From positions 372,001 to 436,000 of the forward strand of contig CAVUPF010000001.1 of the NCBI GenBank assembly GCA_963743285.1: 64,000 nt of DNA. The letters are read 5' to 3'. Origin of the DNA: CAVUPF01 sp963743285. Its GTDB lineage: Bacteria > Actinomycetota > Thermoleophilia > Solirubrobacterales > 70-9. This document shows positions 42,591 through 54,053 of the stretch, piece after piece. Positions within the stretch are counted from its first letter, which is position 1, and the number at the start of each line of letters is the position of its first letter. Below the pieces are notes generated by a model. The model saw only the letters and a program-made list of their open reading frames with translations. It was not told the DNA's origin and made no database searches. Made by a program: the position numbers and the translations under genes.

Positions 42591-43544
42591 ATGGTCGGCG
42601 AGCGGACGATCGAGGGAGTTCCCGCCTTGACGCTTGGCAGTGGAGAGCTTGGCGGGATCGAGGTCGCCTTCGCTCCCGGCGCCGGCATGGTTGGATGCTC
42701 GCTTTGCCACCGCGGGGAGGAGCTGCTCGGGCAGAGGGGAGGCCTGCGCCGCTACATCCGCGAGCGCTCGACGATGGGGATCCCCCTGCTTTACCCCTGG
42801 GCGAATCGCCTCGGCCGCAGGCGCTTCTCGGTCGCCGGCCGTGAGCTGAACCTGGACTCCGAGGGCCTGCCGATCTCCTTGGACCCCGACGGGCTGCCGA
42901 TCCACGGGCTGCTCTCCGCCGCCGCCGGGTGGCGGGTGGATCGGCACGAGGCGGAGGAGGGCGGAGGGTCCTTGGCGGCGAGCTTTGACTTCGCCGCCAA
43001 GGAGGAGCTCGTCGCTGCCTTCCCGTTCCCGCATCAACTGCTGTTCGAGGCAACCCTTCGCGACACGGTGCTGAGCATCACGATGACGGTATACGCCTGC
43101 GGCGGGGTCGCGGTGCCGGTCTCCTTCGGCTTTCACCCCTACCTGCGGCTGCCGGGCCTCGAGCGCCGAGATTGGAAGATCGAGGCGCCGGTAGTCGAGC
43201 GGATCGACCTCGACCGCGCGATGCTGCCGAGCGGCAGGCGCGAGCCGGTCCGCGTCGAGGCGGGGCGGCTCGGCTCCAGGACCTTCGACGACGCCTACTG
43301 CGCGCCGCCCGACCGGGCGCCCTTCGTCCTCGCCGGCGGCGGCAGGCGCATCGAGCTTCGGCTCGGAGACGGGTATCGCTTTGCCCAGCTCTACGCGCCC
43401 GAAGACGACGAGGTCGTGGCTTATGAGCCGATGACCGCGCCCACCAATGCGCTGCTCAGCGGCGGTCCCGATCTGCCGCTGGTCGAGCCCGGCGAGCGCT
43501 TCGCCGCGACCTTCTCGATTACGCTGGCCGACGGGGGCGATTGA
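42591..43544 (+). CDS. Aldose 1-epimerase (GalM-like)
   Basis: 317 residues from ATG 42591. Motifs: STMGIPLLYPWANRLGRRRF (active-site Asn/Arg), LPIHGLLSAAAGWRV (His), PVSFGFHPYLRLPGLERRDW (second His), FDDAYCAPPD (Asp), and VVAYEPMTAPTNALLSGG with the catalytic Glu. Interconverts alpha and beta sugar anomers in the cytoplasm. The tail end overlaps the region of the GMC oxidoreductase fossil on the other strand. Confidence 0.9.
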   Translation: MVGERTIEGVPALTLGSGELGGIEVAFAPGAGMVGCSLCHRGEELLGQRGGLRRYIRERSTMGIPLLYPWANRLGRRRFSVAGRELNLDSEGLPISLDPDGLPIHGLLSAAAGWRVDRHEAEEGGGSLAASFDFAAKEELVAAFPFPHQLLFEATLRDTVLSITMTVYACGGVAVPVSFGFHPYLRLPGLERRDWKIEAPVVERIDLDRAMLPSGRREPVRVEAGRLGSRTFDDAYCAPPDRAPFVLAGGGRRIELRLGDGYRFAQLYAPEDDEVVAYEPMTAPTNALLSGGPDLPLVEPGERFAATFSITLADGGD

Positions 43545-43546
43545 GG

Positions 43547-43657
43547 CCATCCACCGCGCTCCAGCAGCAGGATGCGCTTGCCTGAGGGCGCCAGCCGGTG
43601 GACCAGCGTCCCGCCTCCCGCCCCGCTGCCGATCACGATCACGTCGTAATCGCTCAA
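43547..43657 (-). pseudogene. N-terminal fragment of a GMC/FAD oxidoreductase
   Basis: TTG 43657 overlaps the stop of the GH15 fragment (TTGA). It reads SDYDVIVIGSGAGGGTLVHR then LAPSGKRILLLERGG, the FAD-binding start of a GMC oxidoreductase, and then loses homology as it runs into the aldose epimerase gene on the other strand. About 37 codons survive. Confidence 0.75.
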
Positions 43658-43905
43658 GAGATTTCCTCGATCCGCTCGGCGAGGATGATCCGCCCCGCGG
43701 CCTCGATCAGGGCGAGGTGGGAGAAGGCCTGGGGAAAGTTGCCGAGGTGGCGGCCGGTGTCGGTGTCGAACTCCTCGGCATAGAGACCGAGCGGCGAGCC
43801 GACGCTGAGCAGGCGTTCCATCAGGTCACGGGCCCGCTGCTCTTCGCCGACCACCGCCAGCGCGGAGACCAACCAGTGTGCCGCGATCCTAGTCGGGCTG
43901 CGGTC
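43654..43905 (-). pseudogene. C-terminal fragment of a second GH15 glycosidase
   Basis: The frame reads PTRIAAHWLVSALAVVGEEQ, ARDLMERLLSVGSPLGLYAE and GRHLGNFPQAFSHLALIEAA before TGA 43654. These match the last ~75 residues of GH15 enzymes (compare the intact gene at 2368). The upstream part is gone, replaced by the promoter of the PBP gene that diverges at 43992. With the GMC piece it marks a lost GH15-GMC operon. Confidence 0.82.
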
Positions 43906-43991
43906 CGGCTTGTTAAGAGATCTGGCAGGGCTGTCCCAGTCCGGCGCGGGAAAAAGGAGCAGATCGGCGCCCCGCCTACAATTTCGGGCCG

Positions 43992-46127
43992 ATGACGACT
44001 CAGAAGCGGAGGCGGCGAAGGTCGCACAGCTTGAGCTGGAAGAAGAGGCTCCTGGTCGCGACGGCGATTTGCGGCGGATTGCTTGTGATCGCGGGAGGCG
44101 TGGCAGCGAGTTGGGCGATCAAGGTGTATGACTCCGCGCCGCCGCTTTCCAGCCTCAAACCGGTGCAGAAGGGCCGCTCGTCAGCGATCTACGCCGCCAA
44201 CGGCAGCCTGATTGGCTTCATCCCCTCCAGCAACATCCGCCAGCCGGTCTCCTCGGCCGCCCTTCCTCAGATCCTGAAGGACGCCACGATCGCGATCGAG
44301 GACAGGAATTTCTACCACCATGGCGGCATCGACCCGGCCGGCATCGCCCGCGCCGCCTGGAAGGATCTGCTGGCCGGGGGCAAGCCCGTCCAAGGCGCCT
44401 CGACGATCACCCAGCAGCTGGTTCGCGATCTCTACATCCAGCACCCCGAAGACACGATCAGGCGCAAGCTGATCGAAGCGCACCTCGCCGAAGAGGAGGA
44501 GGAAGCCCACACCAAGAACTGGATCCTCACCGCCTATCTCAACACGGCTCCCTACGGAACAGTGGATGGGGAGACCGCGGTCGGTGCCGAGGCGGCGACC
44601 CAGACCTACTTCGACAAGCCGGCGCGAGACCTGACCCTGACCGAGGCATCGATGATCGCGGGCCTGCCGCAGGCGCCCTCCGAATACAACCCCTTCATCG
44701 ACCCCAAGGCGGCGCTCGAACGCCGCAACGAGGTCCTCAAGGTGATGGAGGAACAGGGCTACATCAGCTCCGCGCAGTACGAAACCGCCGTTCACAGTGG
44801 CCTCGGGTTGCACCCCGGCCACAAGTACCAGGTGATCCGCGACCCGTTCCTCTTTGACCTCGTCGAGCAGGAACTGATCGGCAAGTACGGGATCAACACC
44901 GTTCGCGACGGTGGGCTGAAGGCCTACACGACGATCAACCCGACGCTGCAGGAGCACGCCCAGGAAGCGGTCGACGCCTGCGCGGTCTGCTATTCCGGTG
45001 GTGGCCCCGCCGCTGCGCTGGCCTCGGTCAACCCAACCAACGGCGAGATCGTCGCTCTCGCCTCCACCCAGAGCTACTCGAAGGAAAGCCAGTTCAACTA
45101 CGCCTGGCAGGCGCACCGCCAGCCCGGCTCCTCGTTCAAGACCTACGTCCTCGCGACGGCGATCAAGCAGGGAATCGACCCTTACACGACCTACTACAAC
45201 GGCAGCGCGCCGTTGACGCTGCAGATCCCGGGCGGCGGCACCTGGACTGTCAACAACGCCGAGCCAGGCCAGGGAGTGATGTCGCTGGCCACCGCAACCT
45301 GGAACTCGGTGAACGCGGTCTTCGCCCAGCTCGACCTCGATGTCGGCCCCGTAAACGTCACCAAGACAGCCCACGAAATGGGGATCACGGCGCCGCTGGA
45401 ATCCGTGCCGGCGGAGGCGATCGGCGGCCTGCGGGTCGGCGTCACGCCGCTGGAAATGGCCGATGGCTACGCGACCCTCGCCGACGGCGGCATCCACCAC
45501 GACACGACCGCGGTCAGCAAAGTCGAATTCCCCAACGGCAAGGTCGATGAACCCAATCCCCAGTCCGGTGACCGGGTGCTCACCCCGGGGCAGGCCTACG
45601 ACGTGACCAAGCTGCTGGAGGGGGTGATCACCCAGGGCACCGGCGCCGGCTACACGTCGATCGGCTGCGCCTCAGAGGCGGGGAAGACCGGCACTTCCGA
45701 AGGAGAGTCCGACGCCTGGTTCGTCGGCTACACGCCGCTGTACTCGACGGCGGTCTGGGTCGGGCACCCCGAGTCGCGCGAAGCGACCGGCTTCGGGGGG
45801 CCGACGGCGGGCCCGATCTGGCGCTCCTACATGGAGTCAGCCACGCACGGGGACTGCCCCGAATTCCCCGTTCCCACCAGCCTCCCGACCCTCTCCGCCC
45901 TGCACAGCGAACACACCGCCGGGGCTCCCTCAAGTTCGACGGCCAACGGCGCCGAAGCGCTCGGGACGACCAATCCCAACCGGGCGACGTCGAACAAGAA
46001 CCAGGCCCCGGCCCCGAAGAACCAGGCCCCGGCCCCGGCCGGGGCCCCAAACCCTGCACCGCAGCCGAGTCCCTCGCCCGTGCACCCGGGTGGCGGCGGC
46101 GGTGGCGGCTTCCCGAGCCCCCACTGA
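43992..46127 (+). CDS. Class A penicillin-binding protein (transglycosylase-transpeptidase)
   Basis: 711 residues from ATG 43992. TM helix at ~20-42 (LLVATAICGGLLVIAGGVAA). GT51 domain ~70-250: IAIEDRNFYHHGGIDPAGIA with the catalytic Glu, GASTITQQLVRDLYI, EASMIAGLPQAPSEYNPF. Transpeptidase ~330-610: SxxK in RQPGSSFKTYVLA, SxN in TWNSVNAVFAQ, KTG in EAGKTGTSEG. The C-terminal ~85 residues are Pro/Ala/Asn-rich with NQAPAPKNQAPAPAGAP repeats and a Gly run, likely in the wall. Builds and cross-links peptidoglycan. Confidence 0.95.
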   Translation: MTTQKRRRRRSHSLSWKKRLLVATAICGGLLVIAGGVAASWAIKVYDSAPPLSSLKPVQKGRSSAIYAANGSLIGFIPSSNIRQPVSSAALPQILKDATIAIEDRNFYHHGGIDPAGIARAAWKDLLAGGKPVQGASTITQQLVRDLYIQHPEDTIRRKLIEAHLAEEEEEAHTKNWILTAYLNTAPYGTVDGETAVGAEAATQTYFDKPARDLTLTEASMIAGLPQAPSEYNPFIDPKAALERRNEVLKVMEEQGYISSAQYETAVHSGLGLHPGHKYQVIRDPFLFDLVEQELIGKYGINTVRDGGLKAYTTINPTLQEHAQEAVDACAVCYSGGGPAAALASVNPTNGEIVALASTQSYSKESQFNYAWQAHRQPGSSFKTYVLATAIKQGIDPYTTYYNGSAPLTLQIPGGGTWTVNNAEPGQGVMSLATATWNSVNAVFAQLDLDVGPVNVTKTAHEMGITAPLESVPAEAIGGLRVGVTPLEMADGYATLADGGIHHDTTAVSKVEFPNGKVDEPNPQSGDRVLTPGQAYDVTKLLEGVITQGTGAGYTSIGCASEAGKTGTSEGESDAWFVGYTPLYSTAVWVGHPESREATGFGGPTAGPIWRSYMESATHGDCPEFPVPTSLPTLSALHSEHTAGAPSSSTANGAEALGTTNPNRATSNKNQAPAPKNQAPAPAGAPNPAPQPSPSPVHPGGGGGGGFPSPH

Positions 46128-46149
46128 GGGGCGCCGCGGGGCGAGCGCG

Positions 46150-46926
46150 GTGAGCGATGAACTGGCGCAGCGGTTTCGCAGGGCCCGTCGCGACCCGGGG
46201 CTGGTCGTGCTGGAGGGCTTTCACGCGCTGAAGCACGCGCTGCGCTTCGGTGCGGAAGTGATCGAGGCTGTTGCGGCCGACCCCGCGGAGGTGGAGCGGC
46301 TGGCGGCGGAGCTGGCCCCCGACCTCTCCGCCTCGATGCCGCGGCTGAGCCCGGTGGGGGAGGAGGTCTTGGGGGGGCTGGTCCCGCAGGCGCCCCGCAC
46401 CGGGGTGGTGGCGATCGCTCGCCGCCCGGCGATCGACGTGGGGGCGACGCTGGCCGACCCGGGGGCCGCACCGCTGGTGCTGCTCGAGGACCCGCGCAGC
46501 ATGGGCAACCTGGGGGCATGCGTGCGGGTGGCGGCGGCCGCCGAGGCGGCGGGCGTGTTCACCACCGGGCGCAACGACCCTTGGAACCCCGAGGCGGTGC
46601 GCGGCGCGGCGGGACTGCACTTCGCCCTGCCGGTGGCGGCCCTTGAGCAGCTGCCCGACAGCGGCCGGCCGCTCCTCGCCGTTGACCCCGGCGGCGAGGA
46701 GCTGCGACCTGGCGAGCTGCCGCCCCGCGCCGTGTTCGCTTTCGGCACCGAGCGCCATGGGCTCAGCGCCGAGCTGCTCGATCGCGCCGACGCGCGCCTC
46801 GGCATCCCGATGCGGCCCGGGGTCTCCAGCCTCAACCTCGCCACCTCGGTGGCCGCCCTGCTCTTCTCCCAGCGCCTCGCGGGATATCCGAAAACTACGG
46901 ATGCGCCGGGGAGGTGGCGGGGCTAG
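46150..46926 (+). CDS. SpoU/TrmH-family RNA 2'-O-methyltransferase
   Basis: 258 residues from GTG 46150, 22 bp after the PBP stop. N-terminal substrate-binding part (RDPGLVVLEGFHALKHALRF) followed by the SPOUT knot: VLLEDPRSMGNLGACVRVAA (motif 1), AVFAFGTERHGLSAELLDRA (motif 2) and GIPMRPGVSSLNLATSVAAL (motif 3, with the Ser-Leu-Asn). Methylates rRNA or tRNA ribose using SAM. Probably co-transcribed with the PBP gene. Confidence 0.92.
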   Translation: MSDELAQRFRRARRDPGLVVLEGFHALKHALRFGAEVIEAVAADPAEVERLAAELAPDLSASMPRLSPVGEEVLGGLVPQAPRTGVVAIARRPAIDVGATLADPGAAPLVLLEDPRSMGNLGACVRVAAAAEAAGVFTTGRNDPWNPEAVRGAAGLHFALPVAALEQLPDSGRPLLAVDPGGEELRPGELPPRAVFAFGTERHGLSAELLDRADARLGIPMRPGVSSLNLATSVAALLFSQRLAGYPKTTDAPGRWRG

Positions 46927-46994
46927 TGTGGCGAAAGACCTGAGCGCGGCGCCGTGCCGCCCTCCCGCTTTTAACCGATCGAAAGGACGCCACT

Positions 46995-47384
46995 TTGCTG
47001 CTCGCCAGCTTCAGTTTCGGTGACGCGCTTCTGCTCGCCCTCGAGATCTTCTTCTTCGTGATCTGGGTCTGGATCCTGATCACGATCCTCAGCGACCTCT
47101 TCCGTGACCATCAGCTGTCTGGCTGGTGGAAGGCGGTATGGGTCCTGTTCCTCGTCTTGATCCCGTTCGTGACCGCGCTGATCTACCTGATAGCCCGCGG
47201 CAGCGGCATGCGCGACCGGGCGCTGAAAGAGCAGGTGGACGCTAAAAAGCACCTGGACACCTATATCCAGCAGCAGGCCCACAGCTCGCCCGCCGATGAG
47301 CTGCACAAGCTCAACGACCTGAAAGAAAAGGGCGCGATCTCCAGCGAGGACTTCGAGAAGGCAAAGACCAAGCTGCTCGCTTAG
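46995..47384 (+). CDS. Two-TM protein with PLDc_N-like and SHOCT domains
   Basis: 129 residues from TTG 46995, with GAAAGGA about nine bases upstream. TM1 ALLLALEIFFFVIWVWILI, TM2 AVWVLFLVLIPFVTALIYLI with the WW-containing loop typical of PLDc_N. The C-terminus LHKLNDLKEKGAISSEDFEK is a SHOCT motif. Function unknown; membrane-bound. It converges with, and overlaps the stop of, the decayed GAP-family gene. Confidence 0.85.
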   Translation: MLLASFSFGDALLLALEIFFFVIWVWILITILSDLFRDHQLSGWWKAVWVLFLVLIPFVTALIYLIARGSGMRDRALKEQVDAKKHLDTYIQQQAHSSPADELHKLNDLKEKGAISSEDFEKAKTKLLA

Positions 47385-48094
47385 AGGACCCCTGCCAGGC
47401 CACGCCCGATCAGGTACAGACCGGCCAGGACCGCGACGGCTGTCACTATCTGGTGGGCGTGGTGGGCCATCCAGGCGTTGAGCGCCTCGACCTTGGCCCG
47501 CGTCGCATCCGGCGCGATCGAGTAGCCGAGCAGCGGCACCTCGGCCAGCACGAACATGATCGCGTTGAAGAGGAGGATCGTGAAGGCCTGCCCCGCCTAT
47601 CCCGTGCTGGTTCTTGGCGATGTCCTTGAGGGCGACGAGATAGAAGGCGCCGGGCAGGTTGAGCGCGATGCGGACCGCGAAGGCGATCGGGACGTTTCAC
47701 GGCTGAGGATCCGCTCCGACCAGGGGTCGCGGGGAGGGCGTGAAGCGCGCCGCTTCCGGCGGCGCTCCTCGAAGTTCGCGTCGCGGTCGGTGGCCAGCAC
47801 GTAGGCGACGATCAGCGCCAGCGCTCCGACCGTGAAATTGACGATCGGGTCGGCGGCGGGGCTGGAGCCGGTGAGCAGCTGCGATTCGCTGAGCGCGAGG
47901 ACGACGGCAAAGCCGACGGCGATGCTGGCCAGCATCCCGCCGAGCAGGTAGGCGAGCAGCAGCCGCCGCGGATTGGGCCGGCTGAGGACGACGATGAGGA
48001 CGGCGAGGATGGCCGGCGAGATCGCCGAGATGACCGCCAGGACCAAGACGTTGAGCACGGCGCTGACCCTAGCCCCCTGCCGGTCGACGCTCAT
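47381..48094 (-). pseudogene. GAP/Sap-like (LysE-type) membrane protein with two frameshifts
   Basis: ATG 48094 (GTG a few codons later also possible) opens VLNVLVLAVISAISPAILAV and GGMLASIAVGFAVVLALSES. Near 47700 the frame shifts to IAFAVRIALNLPGAFYLVAL, and near 47605 again to AFTILLFNAIMFVLAEVPLL and IVTAVAVLAGLYLIGRGLAG, ending at TAA 47381. The segments match 'GAP family' exporters of the LysE superfamily. Two shifts in about 100 bp suggest decay or a poorly read spot. Confidence 0.75.
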
Positions 48095-48225
48095 TCGATT
48101 TTTCCTCTTTGCAGGCACGATCTGCAACCGAAGTTGCAAGTTATTAGCAACTCCTAACATTTGTGAGGCGATTTCGCTAGCCTGCGCGACCCTGCCAACG
48201 CCCGCCAAGGGCCGAGGCGGGATCG

Positions 48226-49470
48226 ATGCGCGCCTTCTTCTCTGACACACATCCGAGCGCGACCCGGCGGGGGTCTCTGTTGGCGGCGGCGCTGCTGCTC
48301 GCGGTCCTCTGCGCGTTGACCGTCGCCGATGGCCGCGCTCCCGCCCAGGACCTCCAGCAGCAGCTGCAGGGAACCCAGGGAAAGCTCGCCCACGTGCGGG
48401 CCAGCCAGAGTGCGCTCTCGGCGACGATCGCCGAACAGAACGCCGCCATCAACGCGATGATCGGCGAAGTCTCGACGCTGCGCCAGCGCCAGGCCGAGGT
48501 CCAGGCCCAGCTCGCCGCCAAGCAGTCTGAACTGGAGAGGGCGAGCGCCGAACTTCTCAAGGAGCGTCGTCACCTCGAAGAAGTCAGGGCGCAGCTGAGC
48601 CGCGCCCTGGCGGTGCTGCGCGGGCGACTGGTGGCGATTTATGAGTCGGGCAGCCCCAATGTGCTCAATGCGATCGTCGAATCGGCGAGCTGGTCAGAAC
48701 TGGCGACGCAGACCGAATACCTGAACCGGATCCAGAGCTACGACGACTCGGTCGTCAGCCGGGTAAAGACGCTGCGCGACCAGGTGCGAAGCACGGTGCA
48801 GAGCCTTGCGGCGGCCCGCGCCCGAATCCGCTCCGCCCGCAACGCGATCGCCGCCAACGAGCGCGAAATCGCCTCGGCCCGCGCCGCGGCGGAGGCGCGC
48901 TTCACCAGGCTGAAGGCCGCCCAGGCGCAGCGCCGCCAGGCGCTCGAATCGCTGGAGTCCCGCGAACAGGCGCTCAGCAACAACCTCGCCTCGATCACCT
49001 CGCAGATGGTGACTCCCGGCGGGCCGGCTGGGCCGACCTCGGCACCGGCGCCGCTCAGCCCCGGCGAGACCGCCAACTTCATCTCCGAAAGCGAGGCAAG
49101 CGCGCCGGCGTCGGCGCCGGCGGCCGTGCGGGCGGCGATCGCCGCGGCGAACTCGATCGCCACCACCCCGTACATCTGGGGGGGTGGCCACGCCTCCTTT
49201 GAATCGCCGGGCTATGACTGCTCCGGAGCGGTGAGCTTTGCCCTGCACGGCGGCGGCTTCCTCTCCAGCCCACTCGACTCGACCGGGCTGGAGACCTGGG
49301 GCGATCCGGGCCCGGGGCGCTGGATCACCGTCTACGCAAATGCCGAACACGCCTGGATGACGATCGCCGGGCTCGCCTTCGACACCGTCGGCGGGCCGGG
49401 CCCGCGCTGGCACCCCGCGCTGGTCGACAACCCCGCGGATTTCATCGCCCGCCATCCGCCCGGCTATTAG
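48226..49470 (+). CDS. Secreted coiled-coil NlpC/P60 peptidoglycan hydrolase
   Basis: 414 residues from ATG 48226. Signal peptide (GSLLAAALLLAVLCALTVAD). Residues ~40-250 are a long coiled coil rich in Gln/Ala/Glu (QQQLQGTQGKLAHVRASQSA, LREREQ-like repeats such as AQRRQALESLESREQALSNN), as in FtsX-dependent or RipA-type regulators. After a Pro/Ala linker the catalytic domain has YDCSGAVSFALHGGGFLSSP, His in VYANAEHAWMTIAG and DTVGGPGPRWHPAL. Probably a septal or lateral wall DL-endopeptidase controlled through its coiled coil. Its catalytic part is nearly the same as the riboswitch-controlled gene at 28522. Confidence 0.92.
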   Translation: MRAFFSDTHPSATRRGSLLAAALLLAVLCALTVADGRAPAQDLQQQLQGTQGKLAHVRASQSALSATIAEQNAAINAMIGEVSTLRQRQAEVQAQLAAKQSELERASAELLKERRHLEEVRAQLSRALAVLRGRLVAIYESGSPNVLNAIVESASWSELATQTEYLNRIQSYDDSVVSRVKTLRDQVRSTVQSLAAARARIRSARNAIAANEREIASARAAAEARFTRLKAAQAQRRQALESLESREQALSNNLASITSQMVTPGGPAGPTSAPAPLSPGETANFISESEASAPASAPAAVRAAIAAANSIATTPYIWGGGHASFESPGYDCSGAVSFALHGGGFLSSPLDSTGLETWGDPGPGRWITVYANAEHAWMTIAGLAFDTVGGPGPRWHPALVDNPADFIARHPPGY

Positions 49471-49709
49471 GCCTACCTTAAGCCCGGCCGTCCACAAGCT
49501 GGCGCCCCGAGACCGGCGGCGAAGGAGGCAGGCGCCAAAGGCCAGGGTGTGAAGCGGTGACGATCGGCGCCGCGGGCTGCGAGGACAGGGGAGTCCCGGC
49601 ACAGCAGCCGTCACGCCGGCTCGGCCAGAGAGGTGGTGCAGACAGCCCGACGCGGATGGCGGAGAAGGCGGCGCAAAGGCCGACCTACAGGTACGGTTTA
49701 GCCGCTTCC

Positions 49710-49946
49710 ATGACTAAGCGCCGAAACCTCATCGTGCCAGCCATCCTGCTCGGCATCGTCTTCTTGGTCATCGCGGTGGTCTACTGGGTCGAGCCTGCCG
49801 GCTCGCTGCCCGCCTTCTTCCCGGGCCACGAAGCAGGGTCCAGCCACCACCATGCAAAGCACGGGATCGCGGCCGTCGTGCTGGCCCTGGCCTGTTTCGT
49901 CTTCGCCTGGTTTCAGAGCGGCCCGTCCGAGCAGACCAAGGCATAG
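49710..49946 (+). CDS. Small two-TM protein upstream of uppP
   Basis: 78 residues from ATG 49710. TM1 IVPAILLGIVFLVIAVVYWV, a His-rich loop (EAGSSHHHAKHG) and TM2 IAAVVLALACFVFAWF. Twelve bases before uppP, so likely one transcript. The His loop may bind metal; function unknown. The 239-bp gap before it (49471-49709) shows nothing. Confidence 0.7.
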   Translation: MTKRRNLIVPAILLGIVFLVIAVVYWVEPAGSLPAFFPGHEAGSSHHHAKHGIAAVVLALACFVFAWFQSGPSEQTKA

Positions 49947-49958
49947 ATCGCTCGCCCG

Positions 49959-50825
49959 ATGGAACCGATCTCCTACTTTCAGGCGGTCGTCCTCGGCGCC
50001 CTGCAGGGCATCGCCGAGCCGTTCCCGATCTCCAGCCTCGGTCACGCCGTGATCGCGCCGCAGCTGTTCGGCTGGAACATCCACCAAAGCGACTCCTTCT
50101 TCCTCGCCTTCCTGGTCGCCACCCATTGCGCGACGGCGATCGTGCTCTTCTTCTTCTTCTTCAAGGACTGGATGCGGATCTTCCGGGGGATCGGGCGCTC
50201 ACTGCGCGACCGCCAGATTGACGCTACCGACAGCGACGCGCGGCTCGGCTGGCTGCTGGTGGCCGGGACGATCCCCGCCGGCGTGATCGGGGTGCTGTTG
50301 GAGGAACCCCTGCAAAACCTCTTCGCGTCGGCCAAGGCGGCGGCGATCTTCCTCACCCTCAACGGGGCGCTGCTGCTCGTCTTCGAGCACTTCCGGCGGC
50401 GCCCGCCGCGGCCCGGCGAGAACCTTGGCGACTCCGACCAGCGCATCTCGAAGATGGGCTTCAAGCAGGCGTTCGCGATTGGGGTCGCGCAGGCCGCGGC
50501 GCTGGTGCCGGGCATCTCGCGCTCCGGCGTCACCATGGGAGGCGGGCTCCTCACCGGCCTCTCCAACGAGGACGCCGCCCGTTACGCCTTCCTGCTGGCG
50601 ACGCCGATCATCGGCGCCGCCGGGGTACTGAAGCTGCCGGAACTCGTCGGCTCGGCCGGCAACGGGGTGCGCGCCCAGGCGCTGGTCGGCGCCTTGGCGG
50701 CGGCGCTCACGACCTACCTCGCGGTGAGGTTCCTGCTCCGCTTCTTTGAGACCAACCGCTTGACGCCGTTCGGCATCTACTGCATCCTCGCCGGCATCGC
50801 CAGCACGCTGATCTTCGCCTTCTGA
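49959..50825 (+). CDS. uppP: Undecaprenyl-diphosphatase
   Basis: 288 residues from ATG 49959. UppP/BacA motifs: VLGALQGIAEPFPISSLGHA, with the (E/Q)E-type acid and PISS, and ALVPGISRSGVTMGGGLLTG, the PGxSRSG catalytic segment. Eight or so TMs. It removes phosphate from undecaprenyl diphosphate to recycle the lipid carrier for wall synthesis and confers bacitracin tolerance. The first motif reads QGIAEPFPISS where QGxTEFLPISS is usual, a small deviation. Confidence 0.93.
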   Translation: MEPISYFQAVVLGALQGIAEPFPISSLGHAVIAPQLFGWNIHQSDSFFLAFLVATHCATAIVLFFFFFKDWMRIFRGIGRSLRDRQIDATDSDARLGWLLVAGTIPAGVIGVLLEEPLQNLFASAKAAAIFLTLNGALLLVFEHFRRRPPRPGENLGDSDQRISKMGFKQAFAIGVAQAAALVPGISRSGVTMGGGLLTGLSNEDAARYAFLLATPIIGAAGVLKLPELVGSAGNGVRAQALVGALAAALTTYLAVRFLLRFFETNRLTPFGIYCILAGIASTLIFAF

Positions 50826-51029
50826 GCTGCCCGGCCGGCTGGACTCGGGCGCCCGGATACGCAAAACCCGATCGTTTCGTGATTGGACTAGCGCAGAGCG
50901 CGTATGTGTAACCGTCAGGGCAGGAGGTGGCCTGGTATGCATCGTTTGCGGCGGTCACCAACTCGACCTTCGGTCGGACGGTTTTGCCGGTGGGGCCGCT
51001 GGGCCGCTGAGAGCCAGCAAGGAGGAGCG

Positions 51030-53013
<1,984 letters not shown>

Positions 53014-53264
53014 GCCCTACGCCGCTTTGCCGGGCGGCGCGCTGATGACGAGGCGCTCGACTGCCACCGCGACCGCCAATCTCGGCAACTGCCCTGCACG
53101 CTGCGAAGCTCTCGCCAGGCGAGCGCCGCGGCCGAGGTCTGCTCGTTCTCCACCTCCGCCGCGCCTGCGGCGATCTGGGGGCGAGGAAGCGCTGCGCGAA
53201 AGGTGCGTCTGATTCGAGGCGAGGGCGCCGGTGCGGACCTCTGCTCGATGGCGCTCCGCGGCGC

Positions 53265-54053
53265 TCAGCCGCGGGAGGCCTGCGGCTCCCAGTGGAAGCG
53301 GCGGGCGGCGACGAAGAGCGCGGCGAGCCCCCAGATGCCGAGCACGGCGATGTTGTCGGCGCTGAGCCCAAGCCCGCTGGCGCCGGGAGCCAGCGTGGTC
53401 TGCAGGCCGTCGGCCAGGTGGAAGAGCGGGAAGATGCGGCCAATCTGCATCATCCAGCTGGGCAGGGTGTCGAAGGGGATGAAAATGCCGGAGATGAAGG
53501 AGAGAGCGACGATGCTGAACGGACCGATCGCCGCGGCAGCGTCAGGACTGGGGGTAAAGACGGTCAGCGCCATCCCCATCGCGCAGAAGGTCGCGGCGCC
53601 AAGCAGCACATAGACGACGAAGCCGAGCGCGGTGCTGCCCGGCAGCGAGACTCCGTAGAAGATGCTGCCGATCGCCATCAGCACGATGGCCATCAGCGCC
53701 ACCTGGAAGATCGCCGCGGCGATCTGCCCGACAACGAAGGTCCAGGGCGGCATCGGGGTGCCGCGAAAGCGCTTCAGCTGCCCGCTCTCGCGCTGGGTTG
53801 TGAGGACCATCGCCAGGGTGGTGAAGGTCGACAGGGCGGTGGCGTAGGCGATGATCCCGGCGGTGAAGTAGGCCTTCGAGTCGAGCGTCAACCCGCCGCC
53901 GAGGCTGATTTCGTGGCTTATAGAGAAGGCCGAATTTATGACCACCAACAAGAAGATCGGGAAGGCGACGGCGAAGATGATCGCCCGCGGCTCGCGCGAG
54001 CGGGCAAGCAGGATGTAGCGAGCCTGCACGAGGATCAACCGGGCGTCGCTCAT
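53265..54053 (-). CDS. ABC-2-type transporter permease
   Basis: 262 residues from ATG 54053, overlapping the ATPase stop (ATGA). Six TMs including REPRAIIFAVAFPIFLLVVI, GLTLDSKAYFTAGIIAYATA, ALGFVVYVLLGAATFCAMGM and PFSIVALSFISGIFIPFDTL. The 'GIFIP...LP...IG...P' block is the ABC-2 permease signature used in drug or polymer exporters. Partner of the ATPase directly upstream. The 251-bp gap 53014-53264 shows no feature. Confidence 0.9.
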   Translation of the reverse strand: MSDARLILVQARYILLARSREPRAIIFAVAFPIFLLVVINSAFSISHEISLGGGLTLDSKAYFTAGIIAYATALSTFTTLAMVLTTQRESGQLKRFRGTPMPPWTFVVGQIAAAIFQVALMAIVLMAIGSIFYGVSLPGSTALGFVVYVLLGAATFCAMGMALTVFTPSPDAAAAIGPFSIVALSFISGIFIPFDTLPSWMMQIGRIFPLFHLADGLQTTLAPGASGLGLSADNIAVLGIWGLAALFVAARRFHWEPQASRG

